A stretch of 64,000 bases of DNA from Acetohalobium arabaticum DSM 5501 (lineage in GTDB: Bacteria > Bacillota > Halanaerobiia > Halobacteroidales > Acetohalobiaceae), in the NCBI RefSeq assembly GCF_000144695.1, contig NC_014378.1, positions 1,553,833 through 1,617,832 of the forward strand, given 5' to 3'. Under the pieces are notes generated by a model. The model did no database searches. It saw only the letters and a list, made by a program, of their open reading frames with translations, and was not told the DNA's origin. Of this stretch, positions 63,850 through 64,000 are shown piece after piece (positions within the stretch are counted from its first letter, which is position 1; each line of letters begins with the position of its first letter). Made by a program: the position numbers and the translations under genes.

Positions 63850-64000
63850 CGTTATTCCCCTTAACATTAGGCATAATCACTTTTCTACCTTTCCAGAGAT
63901 AATCAAGCCCTGAAATGACAGTTAGCAACACAGCCAACCAGAGTAATACAAGGCTATACGGAAGATTAATGATGATAGCTATAATAGCAATAATCTGTAA
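63827..64000 (-). CDS. pgsA: Phosphatidylglycerophosphate synthase PgsA, C-terminal part
   Basis: Only the last 57 codons are present. They read through two hydrophobic stretches (LQIIAIIAIIINLPYSLVLL and WLAVLLTVISGLDYLW) and end in a polar tail, matching the C-terminal helices of CDP-alcohol phosphatidyltransferases. With pgpA right after it, PgsA is the natural assignment. The catalytic motif lies outside the window. Confidence 0.82.
   Translation of the reverse strand, partial: LQIIAIIAIIINLPYSLVLLWLAVLLTVISGLDYLWKGRKVIMPNVKGNNDAEEKNN

Noticed and set aside
1-64000. tRNA or rRNA genes
   Set aside because: No cloverleaf with a TTCGAnnC-type T arm and no rRNA core sequence was noticed on either strand; a tRNAscan run would be decisive.

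Overview
The window looks like chromosome of a low-GC, spore-forming, anaerobic member of the Halanaerobiales (Halobacteroidaceae-like: Acetohalobium, Orenia or Halobacteroides relatives). The reasons are AT-rich intergenes with strong AGGAGG ribosome sites, acidic proteins, sporulation genes (spmAB, spoVS, sleB-type hydrolase, SPOCS-domain proteins), tungsten-type aldehyde:ferredoxin oxidoreductases, and an ExbB/ExbD/TonB system with an SLH protein, which fits a Firmicute that keeps an outer membrane. Genus is not claimed. Nearly all genes are on the minus strand.

Layout. 1-4.7 kb: histidine operon (hisZ-G-D-B-H-A, hisA cut by the window edge) behind a near-consensus promoter. 4.8-10.8 kb: exbB-exbD-tonB, a secreted cohesin-like protein, an SLH protein, ndk and a SleB-type hydrolase. 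10.9-16 kb: PHP phosphoesterase, spmAB, spoVS, ymdB, rny. 16-20.7 kb: a three-piece SbcC/Rad50-like ATPase with an SbcD-like nuclease, then recA with a LexA box inside its promoter. 20.8-29 kb: larA, membrane metallophosphoesterase, cinA, a DUF3786 gene, fabH and a chemoreceptor. 29.3-32.1 kb: ferredoxin-AOR-MoaD operon behind a cobalamin riboswitch and terminator. 32.2-35.2 kb: M14 lipoprotein and a TnpB-only IS200/IS605-type element sitting in a destroyed glycerophosphodiesterase gene. 35.2-39.4 kb: YjiH-like protein, Fe-alcohol dehydrogenase, aminotransferase, and a hydroxyacid dehydrogenase remnant. 39.5-43.2 kb: CBS protein and the pdxST/pdxR vitamin B6 locus. 43.2-51.6 kb: a structured repeat, a candidate small RNA, lipid kinase, radical SAM, nitroreductase, a paired M16 peptidase and an AsmA remnant. 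51.66-58.14 kb: a cassette of seven SPOCS (DUF3794) genes bounded by two diverged copies of a MoaD gene tail plus terminator. 58.1-60.7 kb: second ferredoxin-AOR-MoaD operon. 60.8-64 kb: FtsH-like protease with a coupled membrane partner, second copy of the structured repeat, pgpA and the end of pgsA.

The strongest candidates for something undescribed are three. First, the SPOCS cassette: two types of small SPOCS protein alternate, a 773-residue adhesin-like protein ends in a SPOCS domain, and both divergent promoters match the sigma-K pattern AC-N17-CATAnnnTA, so it may build a spore-surface structure. Second, a two-copy non-coding element (about 43.91-44.38 and 63.04-63.40 kb) in which base pairs change in matched fashion between copies, as expected for a folded RNA. 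Third, a cobalamin riboswitch placed in front of a tungsten-type AOR operon. Three genes that keep both ends but have lost their middles, a TnpB lacking the usual RuvC-II glutamate and zinc-finger cysteines, and a Rad50-like protein split into tidy coupled genes are also worth a second look.
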